A DNA stretch of 64,000 nt from the NCBI RefSeq assembly GCF_026625865.1, contig NZ_CP113067.1, forward strand, positions 2,356,001 through 2,420,000, in the 5' to 3' direction. Both the position numbers and the translations under genes were made by a program. The DNA comes from Microbacterium sp. SL75. GTDB lineage: Bacteria > Actinomycetota > Actinomycetes > Actinomycetales > Microbacteriaceae. This document shows positions 8,433 through 16,301 of the stretch, piece after piece (position 1 is the stretch's first letter; each line of letters begins with the position of its first letter). The notes under the pieces were generated by a model. That model made no database searches. It was not told where the DNA came from and was given only the letters and a program-made list of their open reading frames with translations.

Positions 8433-9035
8433 ATGGATGCCACGCAGTGGGACGAGCGATACCGCGCTTCCGCCGGGGGTGTGTGGGCCGCAGAGCCTCC
8501 CGCCGTGGTGCGCGAGATCGTCTCCGCGCTTCGTCCCGGAACGGCCATCGACGTCGCGACGGGCGACGGACGTACCGCCGTCTGGCTCGCCGCCCGCGGT
8601 TGGGGCTGCATCGGGATCGACTTCTCGGCGGCGGGGCTCGCGCTCGCCGCGGCTCGACCCGGCGGTGACGCCGTCACCTGGACCCACGCCGATGTGCACG
8701 AGTGGGAGCCGCCGGCACCGGTCGGCCTCGTCGTCTCGTGCTATCTGCACCTGCCCGACAGCGCGGCCGCGGTCGCGCGGATCGCGGAATGGGTCGCGCC
8801 CGGGGGAACGCTCGTCGTGATCGGCCACGACGTCGAGAACATCGCGGCGGGTGGTCACGGTCCGTCTGACCCCGCGATCCTGTACACCCCGGAGCTGCTG
8901 CGCGGTGCGCTCGACGACCGGTTCCGCATCGAGCGCTGCGAGCGGATCACCCGGACGACCGCGGATGCCGAGCTGCGTGGCGGACACGGCTCCGCGGCGA
9001 TCGACACGTTGCTGCACGCGGTGCGGGTGGACTGA
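8433..9035 (+). CDS. Class I SAM-dependent methyltransferase
   Basis: A 200-residue Rossmann methyltransferase. Motif I is DVATGDGRTAVWLA (about residues 40-53), followed by IGIDFSAAGL and GLVVSCYLHLP. The N-terminal WDERYRAS is typical of the TehB/UbiE-like group, which handles small molecules or toxic oxyanions. The actual substrate cannot be told. ATG 8433 has GGAGAGGGAGCCC before it; TAGGGT at 8405 is a likely -10. It is a single gene, convergent with the nuclease gene 12 bp away. Confidence 0.85.
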   Translation: MDATQWDERYRASAGGVWAAEPPAVVREIVSALRPGTAIDVATGDGRTAVWLAARGWGCIGIDFSAAGLALAAARPGGDAVTWTHADVHEWEPPAPVGLVVSCYLHLPDSAAAVARIAEWVAPGGTLVVIGHDVENIAAGGHGPSDPAILYTPELLRGALDDRFRIERCERITRTTADAELRGGHGSAAIDTLLHAVRVD

Positions 9036-9047
9036 CGACCGCGGACC

Positions 9048-9830
9048 TCACAGCTCGATCTCCTGCACGCTCCGCAACTCCCGCGCCGCGACCGGCCGCA
9101 GCCCGCGCCGGATGAACGTGTCGGCCGCGGCCAGGGGGCCGACGTCGATACCCGCCTCTGTGGCGATGTCGGCGATCGGGGCTTGGAACGTGCGGAACGC
9201 GCCGAGCGGCGGCACCGTCAGCCCCTGGCGCGTGTCGACGAGCGAGGTCTGATCGAGCACGAATCCGGCCGCGGCCAGCGTCTCGCCCTGCCGCCACGCC
9301 GCGATCTTCCAGAACCGCAGTGGCACCCGGATGCCGCGGTACGGCGGATCGTCGTCGTCGAGCACAGGTGCCGTGAACACCGCCAGCCGCTGATCGGTGG
9401 TCTCGGCGTAGGCCAGGACGTGGTCTTCGAGCCCGAGCCACAGTTCTTTCGATTGGTTGAATCCGGCCGCTTGCGGGGCGGCGTTCGTGTAGAAGAACGT
9501 GGCCTCGGTGGCATCCCGAGCTTCGGCCGCGGAGCCCCAGCCGGGGTCGCGGCGGCGCACCAGGTGACCGCGGTCGAGGTCGTTGCGGCTGTAGACCTCG
9601 GGCCCGGCCTGCGCGTCGTCGGGCACCCGCGGGTCGAGACGCCACTCGCCCGTCCGTGGTTGCTCGCGCAGGGTCGCGCCGTCGATCACGACGCCGGTGA
9701 CCGCCGCGAATCGGCGCCGTTCGTCGATCAGCACCGAGAATCTCGGATAGTCGAGCCGCGTGGTCGCCGCGGCGGGCGCGGGAAGCGGGAGGGGGATGCC
9801 GAGGAAGTCCGGGTCGTAGCCGTCGCTCAT
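9048..9830 (-). CDS. DNA/RNA non-specific endonuclease
   Basis: 260 residues of the NucA/Serratia nuclease family, which cuts single- and double-stranded DNA and RNA with a metal ion. The catalytic DRGH motif is D86-R-G-H89 (NDLDRGHLV), and the metal-binding Asn is expected within GFNQSKELW near residue 125. No signal peptide is visible: the N-terminus MSDGYDPDFLGIPLPLP is not hydrophobic. It may therefore be cytosolic or exported by another route, and I see no immunity gene next to it. GGAGG lies only 1-2 nt before the ATG. The long open frame upstream of it is non-coding. Confidence 0.9.
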   Translation of the reverse strand: MSDGYDPDFLGIPLPLPAPAAATTRLDYPRFSVLIDERRRFAAVTGVVIDGATLREQPRTGEWRLDPRVPDDAQAGPEVYSRNDLDRGHLVRRRDPGWGSAAEARDATEATFFYTNAAPQAAGFNQSKELWLGLEDHVLAYAETTDQRLAVFTAPVLDDDDPPYRGIRVPLRFWKIAAWRQGETLAAAGFVLDQTSLVDTRQGLTVPPLGAFRTFQAPIADIATEAGIDVGPLAAADTFIRRGLRPVAARELRSVQEIEL

Positions 9831-9876
9831 GCCTCCATCGTGCCGGTGACCTCCGACATCGCGACAGACTGGGGCG

Positions 9877-10638
9877 ATGGAACAGCTCGTGAAGACCCGC
9901 GTCGACGCGCCCGCCGGATTCTTCGCCGCCGAAGCTGCGGGGCTGCGATGGCTCGCGGCGGCCGGGGGAGCGCGCATCGCACGGGTCATCGCCGTCGGCG
10001 AGGACCGGATCGCTCTCGAGCGCATCGCGGAGGCCGCGCCGACTCGCGCGGCCGCGGCGGACTTCGGGGCGGCGCTTGCCGCGACCCATGCGGCCGGGGC
10101 CGATGCCTTCGGCTCACCGCCGCCCGGATGGGAGGGGGACATCTTCATCGGTCGGCGCTCGCAAGAGGCGCGTCCCGAATCCGCGTGGGGCGCGTTCTAC
10201 GCGGCTCAGCGCGTGGAGCCGTTCGTGCCCATCGCGGTCGCGGCGGGCAACCTGTCGGCATCCGGTGCCGAGGTCGTCCGACGGGCGTGCGGCCTGATCG
10301 CCGACGGCGCCTTCGACGACGACGAGCCGCCTGCCCGCCTGCATGGCGACCTGTGGGCGGGCAACGTGCTCTGGGCTGCGGAGGGCGTGGTGCTCATCGA
10401 CCCCGCGGCGCACGGCGGGCATCGCGAGACCGACCTCGCGATGCTGGAGCTGTTCGGGTGCCCGTTCCTCGACGACATCCTCGCCGCGTACGACAACGCA
10501 CACCCCCTGCGGGAGGGATGGCGAGCCCGTGTGCCGCTCCATCAGCTGCATCCGCTCGCGGTGCACGCGGCGGGCCACGGCCCCTCGTACGGGCGGGCGC
10601 TCGTCAGCGCCGCGGAGCGCACGCTCGCATTGGTGTGA
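9877..10638 (+). CDS. Fructosamine kinase family protein
   Basis: A 253-residue protein-kinase-like fold of the fructosamine/ketosamine-3-kinase family. The catalytic loop L-H156-G-D158-L-W-A-G-N163-V-L-W is intact, and LIDPAAHGGHRETDLAML carries the metal-binding Asp of the DFG equivalent plus the typical GHRE. Such enzymes phosphorylate sugar amines on glycated proteins or amino acids, triggering deglycation. CAGACT lies 6 nt before the ATG, so the mRNA is probably leaderless. Divergent from the nuclease gene. Confidence 0.88.
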   Translation: MEQLVKTRVDAPAGFFAAEAAGLRWLAAAGGARIARVIAVGEDRIALERIAEAAPTRAAAADFGAALAATHAAGADAFGSPPPGWEGDIFIGRRSQEARPESAWGAFYAAQRVEPFVPIAVAAGNLSASGAEVVRRACGLIADGAFDDDEPPARLHGDLWAGNVLWAAEGVVLIDPAAHGGHRETDLAMLELFGCPFLDDILAAYDNAHPLREGWRARVPLHQLHPLAVHAAGHGPSYGRALVSAAERTLALV

Positions 10639-10655
10639 GGCGCGAGGTTCCACTT

Positions 10656-10674
10656 ATTGAGAAACATTCTCAAT
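10656..10674 (+). promoter_or_regulatory. Fur/Zur-like palindrome over the chelatase promoter
   Basis: ATTGAGAA-ACA-TTCTCAAT is a perfect 8-3-8 inverted repeat. Its last T is the first base of the -10-like TATGAT (10674-10679), which is 7 nt before ATG 10687. Size, symmetry and TGAGAA/TTCTCA half-sites fit operators of the Fur family (Fur, Zur). The position, abutting the -10 and covering the spacer, would give repression. The identity of the regulator is inference. Confidence 0.65.
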
Positions 10675-10686
10675 ATGATGGATGCC

Positions 10687-11622
10687 ATGACCTCACCCGT
10701 CTTCCCTTTCACCGCCGTCGTCGGTCAGGACGATCTGCGACACGCTCTCACGCTGTGCGCCGTCGATCCGGCAGTGGGAGGCGTGCTGGCGCTGGGCGAC
10801 CGCGGAACGGGGAAGTCGACGACCGTGCGCGGGCTCGCTCAGCTGCTCGCGCGTGAGGATCTCGACATGCCGGTCGTCGATCTGCCGCTCGGCGCGAGCG
10901 AAGACCGCGTGCTCGGATCGCTCGACATCGACCGGGCGCTCCGCGGTGAGGTCGCCTACGCACCGGGCCTGCTCGCGGCGGCGCACGGCGGCATCCTGTA
11001 CATCGACGAGGTCAACCTGCTCGACGACTACCTCGTCGACCTGCTGCTCGACGTCGCCGCCTCGGGGGTGAACACCGTCGAGCGCGACGGTATGAGTCAC
11101 ACGCACCCCGCGCGGTTCGTGCTCGTGGGCAGCGGCAATCCCGAAGAGGGTGAGCTGCGCCCCCAGTTGGAGGACCGCTTCGGACTGTCGACGCCGGTCG
11201 CGACGATCCGCGACGTCGAGCAGAGGTGGGAGATCGTGCGCCGACGCTTGGCGTTCGAGCGCGATCCGCACGGTTTCCTCGCGGAGTGGGCCGAGCGGGA
11301 GGAACGCCTCGCCGCGCGGATCCGCCTCGCTCGTGACCGGTGCGCCGACGTCGACCTCGAAGACGACCTGCTCGAGGCCGCCGTCCGCCTCTGCGTCGAC
11401 GCGGGAGCGGTGGGGCACCGCGCGGAGCTCGTCCTCGTGCGAGCCGCCCGGGCGGCCGCGGCGCTCGCGGGACGCCCCGCGGTCACCGTCCACGACCTCG
11501 CCGCCGTGGCGGTTCCCGCTCTGCAGCACCGCACGCCGCGCACCGCCCTCGAGCCGGTATCGGTCGCCGCCGCCCGCGTGCGGGTCGCCGCGACCGCGGT
11601 GCTGGGGCGGCGCGTTGCCTGA
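10687..11622 (+). CDS. ChlI/BchI-like AAA+ ATPase (chelatase motor subunit)
   Basis: 311 residues resembling the I subunit of magnesium/cobalt chelatases. FPFTAVVGQDDLRHAL opens the domain. Walker A is G37-DRGTG-K43-ST, Walker B is ILYIDEVNLLDD, and VLVGSGNPEEGELRPQLEDRFG is the sensor-1 and arginine-finger region typical of ChlI. It powers metal insertion together with a D subunit, here encoded by the next gene. No large ChlH/CobN subunit gene is in the window. ATG 10687 is chosen because TATGAT lies 7 nt before it; upstream in-frame starts lie at or inside the palindrome. Confidence 0.88.
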   Translation: MTSPVFPFTAVVGQDDLRHALTLCAVDPAVGGVLALGDRGTGKSTTVRGLAQLLAREDLDMPVVDLPLGASEDRVLGSLDIDRALRGEVAYAPGLLAAAHGGILYIDEVNLLDDYLVDLLLDVAASGVNTVERDGMSHTHPARFVLVGSGNPEEGELRPQLEDRFGLSTPVATIRDVEQRWEIVRRRLAFERDPHGFLAEWAEREERLAARIRLARDRCADVDLEDDLLEAAVRLCVDAGAVGHRAELVLVRAARAAAALAGRPAVTVHDLAAVAVPALQHRTPRTALEPVSVAAARVRVAATAVLGRRVA

Positions 11623-13402
11623 GAGGCACGTCGTACCGCCCGGTCGCCCCGTCGCCGCGACCGGCTCGCGTGCCCACGGTGCGGTGGCAGAGCTCCGAGC
11701 GGAGATCGCGGGGGACACCTTCCTCGCGCCCGCTGCTCACGCGGTGATCGAGGCGTGGCGCTCCGGTGCCCCGTTCGGTCTCGCGCTGACGGGTGACGCC
11801 CAGCGCGCCGAGCAGGTGTTCCGCTCTCTGCGGCCGCAGGCCTCCCTGGTCGTTCGGCGAGCGGATGCGGACGAGCCGCCCCCGAAGACCGCCCGGGTCC
11901 TCGCGCTGTTCCCCGAGGGGACGACGCTGCCCGGCACGGTGCGCCGCCTCTGCACCGTCGTCGTCGACGTGGGTGGACGGGTGGCACCGGGGCGGAGGCC
12001 GGCGGGCGAGGATGAAGCGGGACTGTGGCGTCGTGTCGTCAGGGTGCTGGCGACGCACGGTGTGCACGACGGGGCGATCGACGTCGCGGCCTGCGTCCTG
12101 GCATCCACCCTCGTCTCGGAGGGATGGAAAGGCGACCCCGTCGCCCTCGTGCGCGCGATGATCGCCGTCCCCCACGGGCGGGCGGTGCGGGCGAGCGGCG
12201 ACGGCGACGTCGAAGCGACGGACGGCGCATCGGACGAGGTGCCGAACGGGACGGATGCCGCTGAGCCGCCCGGTGAGTGGGTGGTGGGCGCGGAGGGGGG
12301 CGACAGCGCCGACGGCGAGGACGAGACGGCGGTGGAAGGGAGCGGGGGCGAGGAGCAGTCCGCGGATGGGGGTGAAGCCGCCGCGCCCGAGGCCGGCAGT
12401 GGGGGAGAGGACACGTCGGCGGACGCGGGTCCGGCGACCGACGAGGCGGCGGAGCAGGTCTGCGCCGCGGAGCCCTCGGCCGATGACGGCGGGGAGAGCC
12501 CCCGCGAGGCGGGCGACCCGCGTGCCCCGACGTCCGACGCCGCGCCGGCCACGACATCGGCCGACGGGGCGCCCGAAGCCGGTGTGGCGACCCACGATCC
12601 CGGCGAGAGCCCCTCCGCCCGTGCCGTCGCGCTCGCCGACCCCACCCTGAGCGACACCGTCGTTCGAGCGACGGTGCGGGCGGGGCGGAGCGCGCGTCGC
12701 GGTGCCATGCGGGCGGGTAGCGGTCGGGGCCGGCCCGGTCGCGTCGTCGCCCCGGAGAGGGCGGGCGGGCGCATCGCGATCCTCCCCACTCTGCAACGCG
12801 CTCTGCGCCGGCACGCGACGACCGGCGCGACGGGTGAGCTCGCCCTCGCTCGCGACGACCTGCGCGGGCGTCTGCGGAACGAGCCCACGGCATCGCACAC
12901 GGTGATCGTGGTCGACGGCTCATCGTCGATGGGAACGGCCGGAGCCGCGCACGCGCGCCGCGTCGCGGACGCCGCCCTCGCGCACGTCTACCGGGACCGG
13001 GGCGATGTGAGCATCGTGCTCGCGGCCGGGTCGTTCTCGCGTGTGGTGCAGCAGCGCACCGCCCGCACGTCCCGCGCTCGTGCGACCCTTCAGCGCGCGA
13101 GCGCCCAGGGCGGTGGCGGCACGCCCCTCGCGGATGCCGTCAGATGCGCTCTGGAGCAGTTCGGAGACGCGCCGCGCGAGCGCTGCCGCCTCGTGATCGT
13201 CAGCGATGGTCAAGCGACGGTCGACCTCGTCGGGCGCGCAGACCCGTCGACCGCGACGGCCGATCTTCGCGCCCAGCTCGATCGCGCGACGGCGCGCGCC
13301 GCGCGCACCGTGTTCGTGCCGCTCGATCCGCGGGGGTGGGCGCCGCTGGATCGCACGCTCGCCCCGTTCCGGGCCGCGGGCGTCACGGTCTCCTCGGACT
13401 GA
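11615..13402 (+). CDS. ChlD/BchD-like VWA-domain protein
   Basis: 595 residues if the TTG at 11615 is used; it overlaps the ChlI-like stop by 8 bp (TTGCCTGA). GTG 11684 is an alternative start. The N-terminal third is a degenerate AAA-type region without Walker motifs. A long acidic Glu/Asp/Ala/Gly/Pro-rich linker (about residues 185-330) follows. The C-terminal third is a von Willebrand A domain with the MIDAS motif D434-G-S-S-S (VDGSSSMG) and GGGTPLADA. This is the architecture of the D subunit that couples the ATPase to the chelatase core. Its partner chelatase is not known here. No terminator is obvious. Confidence 0.85.
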   Translation: MPERHVVPPGRPVAATGSRAHGAVAELRAEIAGDTFLAPAAHAVIEAWRSGAPFGLALTGDAQRAEQVFRSLRPQASLVVRRADADEPPPKTARVLALFPEGTTLPGTVRRLCTVVVDVGGRVAPGRRPAGEDEAGLWRRVVRVLATHGVHDGAIDVAACVLASTLVSEGWKGDPVALVRAMIAVPHGRAVRASGDGDVEATDGASDEVPNGTDAAEPPGEWVVGAEGGDSADGEDETAVEGSGGEEQSADGGEAAAPEAGSGGEDTSADAGPATDEAAEQVCAAEPSADDGGESPREAGDPRAPTSDAAPATTSADGAPEAGVATHDPGESPSARAVALADPTLSDTVVRATVRAGRSARRGAMRAGSGRGRPGRVVAPERAGGRIAILPTLQRALRRHATTGATGELALARDDLRGRLRNEPTASHTVIVVDGSSSMGTAGAAHARRVADAALAHVYRDRGDVSIVLAAGSFSRVVQQRTARTSRARATLQRASAQGGGGTPLADAVRCALEQFGDAPRERCRLVIVSDGQATVDLVGRADPSTATADLRAQLDRATARAARTVFVPLDPRGWAPLDRTLAPFRAAGVTVSSD

Positions 13403-13489
13403 ACGCCGAGGGGTTCGGGGTGGGGCGAGTCTCCCTCGTCCCGGTCCGTCCGCCCGCCCGCCGAGCATCCGTGCCCACCGGCGCGGCCG

Positions 13490-14101
13490 TCACGCTTCCA
13501 CGCTCGACCGGCGTCGCGCTCGCCGCGCCAGCACGAGATCGATGCCCACGCCGATCCCGACCGCCACGACGATCGACACGATCACCGCGACCACCGGGCC
13601 GCCCGGGACGACCGCGGCCACGACCGCGCCGACCACCGCCTGGTACGCCGCCCACGCCAGGGCCGCCAGCGCCGCGACGCCGAGGTAGCGCACCGGATTC
13701 ACCCGCGCGGTGCCCGCAGCAAGGTTGACGGCGAGCCGGGCGAAGGGCACGAAGCGCGCCGTGAACAGCACCACGGCGGCGTTGCGCTCGAGGCGCGCCC
13801 GGGCCCACTCGAGCGCCGCGCGCACGCGGGGTCCGCGCATCCACGCCCAGCGTTCGACGCCGACGGTGCGCCCCACGAGGTAGCAACAGGCGTCTCCCGC
13901 GAAGGCGGCGAGCCCGGCGACGACGATGACCCCGGCCAACGGCGGTGTCCCGTGCGACACGGCCAGCGCCCCGAATGCCGTCACCGCCGCCTCTCCCGGC
14001 ACGACGACCAGGAACGCGTCGGCGAACACGAGGGCGGCCATGCCGAGCAGAGCCCAGGGGCTCGCCGCGATCGCCTGCAGCCCGGCGTCGACTCCGTCCA
14101 T
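13490..14101 (-). CDS. DedA/SNARE-associated family membrane protein
   Basis: 203 residues with about five hydrophobic segments. Family signatures are FADAFLVVVPGEAAVTAFG (re-entrant loop with the conserved Pro-Gly-Glu) and GDACCYLVGRTVG, then ARFVPFARLAVNLAAG with the essential Arg and Gly. DedA proteins act as lipid scramblases/flippases, for example for undecaprenyl phosphate. ATG 14101 follows GGAGAG by about 8 nt. The gene converges with the chelatase D gene and lies divergently, 67 bp from the glycosyltransferase fusion. Confidence 0.9.
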   Translation of the reverse strand: MDGVDAGLQAIAASPWALLGMAALVFADAFLVVVPGEAAVTAFGALAVSHGTPPLAGVIVVAGLAAFAGDACCYLVGRTVGVERWAWMRGPRVRAALEWARARLERNAAVVLFTARFVPFARLAVNLAAGTARVNPVRYLGVAALAALAWAAYQAVVGAVVAAVVPGGPVVAVIVSIVVAVGIGVGIDLVLARRARRRSSVEA

Positions 14102-14168
14102 TCCGTCACTCTCCGCCGCCGATCGAGACGCCCCGCCGACGCGGCGGTGACGCCGAGCGGAGCATCCG

Positions 14169-16202
14169 GTGAACATCGCGAACGTCGGCCCCTCCGCGCT
14201 CCCACGGGAGGCGGATGCGCTCCACCCTGGTCACGTGAGAGTCGCGCTGCTGGCCGAATCCTTCCTGCCGCACATGAACGGGGTCACCGGTTCCGTTCTC
14301 CACGTTCTGCGCCATCTCGCCGAGGCGGGGCACGAGACGCTGGTCATCGCCCCCAAGTCCGGCGACGTCACCGCCGACCTGCACGGAGCCCGCACCGAGC
14401 TGCTGCGCTCGGTGCCGCTGCCCTCCTATCCCGAGGTGCGCGTGGTGTTCGCCCGAGCGGCGCGCCTGGGCGCGCTGCTGCGCGACTTCGAACCCGACGT
14501 CGTGCATCTGGCATCCCCCTTCGTGCTCGGCTGGCAGGGGCTCGCCGCCGCCGACGCGCTCAAGATCCCCTCGGTCGCCGTCTATCAGACCGACGTCGTC
14601 GCCTACTCCCAGAAGTACGGCCTCCCGCACGCCACGGCCCTCGTCGCGGGCCACGTCGCGCGCCTGCACCGCCGCGCGACTCTGACGCTCGCCCCGTCGT
14701 CGGCCTCGACCCGTCAGCTCGAAGAGCTGGGCGTCGACCGCATCCGCCGGTGGGGCAGGGGAGTGGATGCCGTGCGCTTCGCCCCTGAGCACCGCGACGA
14801 CGCGTGGCGAGCGCGGATCGCGCCGAACGGCGAGCGCATCATCGGCTACGTCGGGCGTCTCGCCCCCGAGAAGCAGGTCGACGACCTGCGTGCCCTCGCC
14901 GACCTGCCCGATACGCGCCTGGTGATCGTGGGGGACGGACCGTCGCGTCCGGCGCTGGAGCGGGCGATACCGGATGCCGTGTTCACGGGCCACCTGGATG
15001 GCGCCGAGCTCGCATCGACCCTCGCGGGCTTCGACGTGTTCGTGCATCCGGGGGAGAGCGAGACGTTCGGCCAGACGATCCAGGAGGCGCTCTCGAGCGG
15101 TGTCCCGGTGGTCGCCACCGGCGTGGGCGGGCCGCTGGATCTCGTGCGCTCGAGCGTGGACGGGTGGTTGTACAAGCCCGGCGACCTCGACGATCTGCGC
15201 ACCCGGGTCGCGGACCTCATCGGTGACGAGTCGAAGCGCCGCGCCTTCGCCCGTGCGGCGCGCGACTCGGTCGAGGGGCGGACATGGTCGGCCCTGACCG
15301 GGGCACTGATCGAGCACTACCGCGACGCCGTGGCTCTGCGCCGCGTCGACGACAGTCTGCTGCGGCGTACGAGCCCACGACCGGCGGGCATGACGGCATC
15401 CCGAACCCGAGGGCGGTGGACGCGCTTCGTGGCCCTGGGTGATTCGCTCACGGAGGGTCTGTGCGACGCGTCGCGCATGCCGTCGGGGCAGTTCCGCGGG
15501 TGGGCGGATCGCCTCGCCGAGCTGCTCGCGGGCACCACGGATCAGGGGCCGTTCCGCTACGCGAACCTCGCCGTGCGCAGCCGGCGGGTGCGACACCTCA
15601 TCGACGAGCAGATCCCTGCCGCGCTCGAGCTGAAACCCGATCTCGTGTCGATCCTCATCGGGGCGAACGACCTCGTCGGCCCCGCCCCGGTGCTGCCGGC
15701 CCTGGTGGCCGAGGTCGAGTCGGCGGTGCGGGCGGTCCGCCGCAGCGGCGCCGACGTTCTGCTGGTCACGACGTTCCTCCCGCGCCGGCCCGCGGCGCGC
15801 ATCTTCGCCCGGCGTTTCGCCGCGTACAACGTGCACGTGCGCCGCATCGCGGCCGAGCAGGGCGCCATCCTGCTCGATCTCGAGGCGGTGGGCGAGATCG
15901 GTGAGGCGTCGATGTGGGCCGACGACCTCGTGCACCTCAGCTCGGCCGGGCACCGCCTCGTCGCCTACCGGGCGGCGGAGGCGCTGGGCGTGCCGGATGC
16001 GCGAGCGCTGCTCGGACTCGACGAGGCTCTGCACGCCGACGACGCCGAGCGGTCGCGAGGGACCTGGCTTACACGCGACGCGCTGCCGTGGGTGTGGCGG
16101 CGCCTGCGCGGGCGCACCGCGGGAGACGGGATCGTCGCCAAGCACACCGGCCTCGTCGAGCTGCCGACCCGCGGCGATCGCCAGCGCGCCGACGCGGTGT
16201 GA
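14169..16202 (+). CDS. GT4 glycosyltransferase fused to an SGNH/GDSL hydrolase
   Basis: One uninterrupted frame of 677 residues. Residues 23-400 are a GT-B glycosyltransferase of family 4, like actinobacterial MgtA/PimB mannosyltransferases: VALLAESFLPHMNGVTGSV, GYVGRLAPEKQ, VIVGDGPSR and the EX7E motif E298-E306. Residues 418-620 are an SGNH hydrolase: ALGDS426LTEG, GAN500D and D586-LV-H589. No stop separates them. M408 (15390) could start a separate hydrolase but has no ribosome binding site. GTG 14169 follows GGAG; GTG 14235 (VRVALLAESF) is the other possible start. Likely role: making and trimming or deacylating a cell-envelope glycan or glycolipid. Confidence 0.8.
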   Translation: MNIANVGPSALPREADALHPGHVRVALLAESFLPHMNGVTGSVLHVLRHLAEAGHETLVIAPKSGDVTADLHGARTELLRSVPLPSYPEVRVVFARAARLGALLRDFEPDVVHLASPFVLGWQGLAAADALKIPSVAVYQTDVVAYSQKYGLPHATALVAGHVARLHRRATLTLAPSSASTRQLEELGVDRIRRWGRGVDAVRFAPEHRDDAWRARIAPNGERIIGYVGRLAPEKQVDDLRALADLPDTRLVIVGDGPSRPALERAIPDAVFTGHLDGAELASTLAGFDVFVHPGESETFGQTIQEALSSGVPVVATGVGGPLDLVRSSVDGWLYKPGDLDDLRTRVADLIGDESKRRAFARAARDSVEGRTWSALTGALIEHYRDAVALRRVDDSLLRRTSPRPAGMTASRTRGRWTRFVALGDSLTEGLCDASRMPSGQFRGWADRLAELLAGTTDQGPFRYANLAVRSRRVRHLIDEQIPAALELKPDLVSILIGANDLVGPAPVLPALVAEVESAVRAVRRSGADVLLVTTFLPRRPAARIFARRFAAYNVHVRRIAAEQGAILLDLEAVGEIGEASMWADDLVHLSSAGHRLVAYRAAEALGVPDARALLGLDEALHADDAERSRGTWLTRDALPWVWRRLRGRTAGDGIVAKHTGLVELPTRGDRQRADAV

Positions 16203-16301
16203 GCCCTCCGTTCGGGATCTCACGATCGGCTCGACGTCGCACGACGATGCGCGCTGAGCTGGTGTGCTCTCTCGCGTTTCGCGCGGGCTCGACCCGGATC
16301 G

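Noticed and set aside
11483..12923. Several overlapping 300-470-codon minus-strand frames opposite the ChlD-like gene
   Set aside because: They lie opposite the acidic low-complexity linker, are Arg/Pro-rich, and are mutually overlapping; the plus frame has ChlD and VWA motifs.
10687..13402. Chelatase genes as evidence for bacteriochlorophyll synthesis
   Set aside because: No other pigment gene in the window and such ChlI/ChlD pairs are widespread in non-phototrophic actinobacteria.
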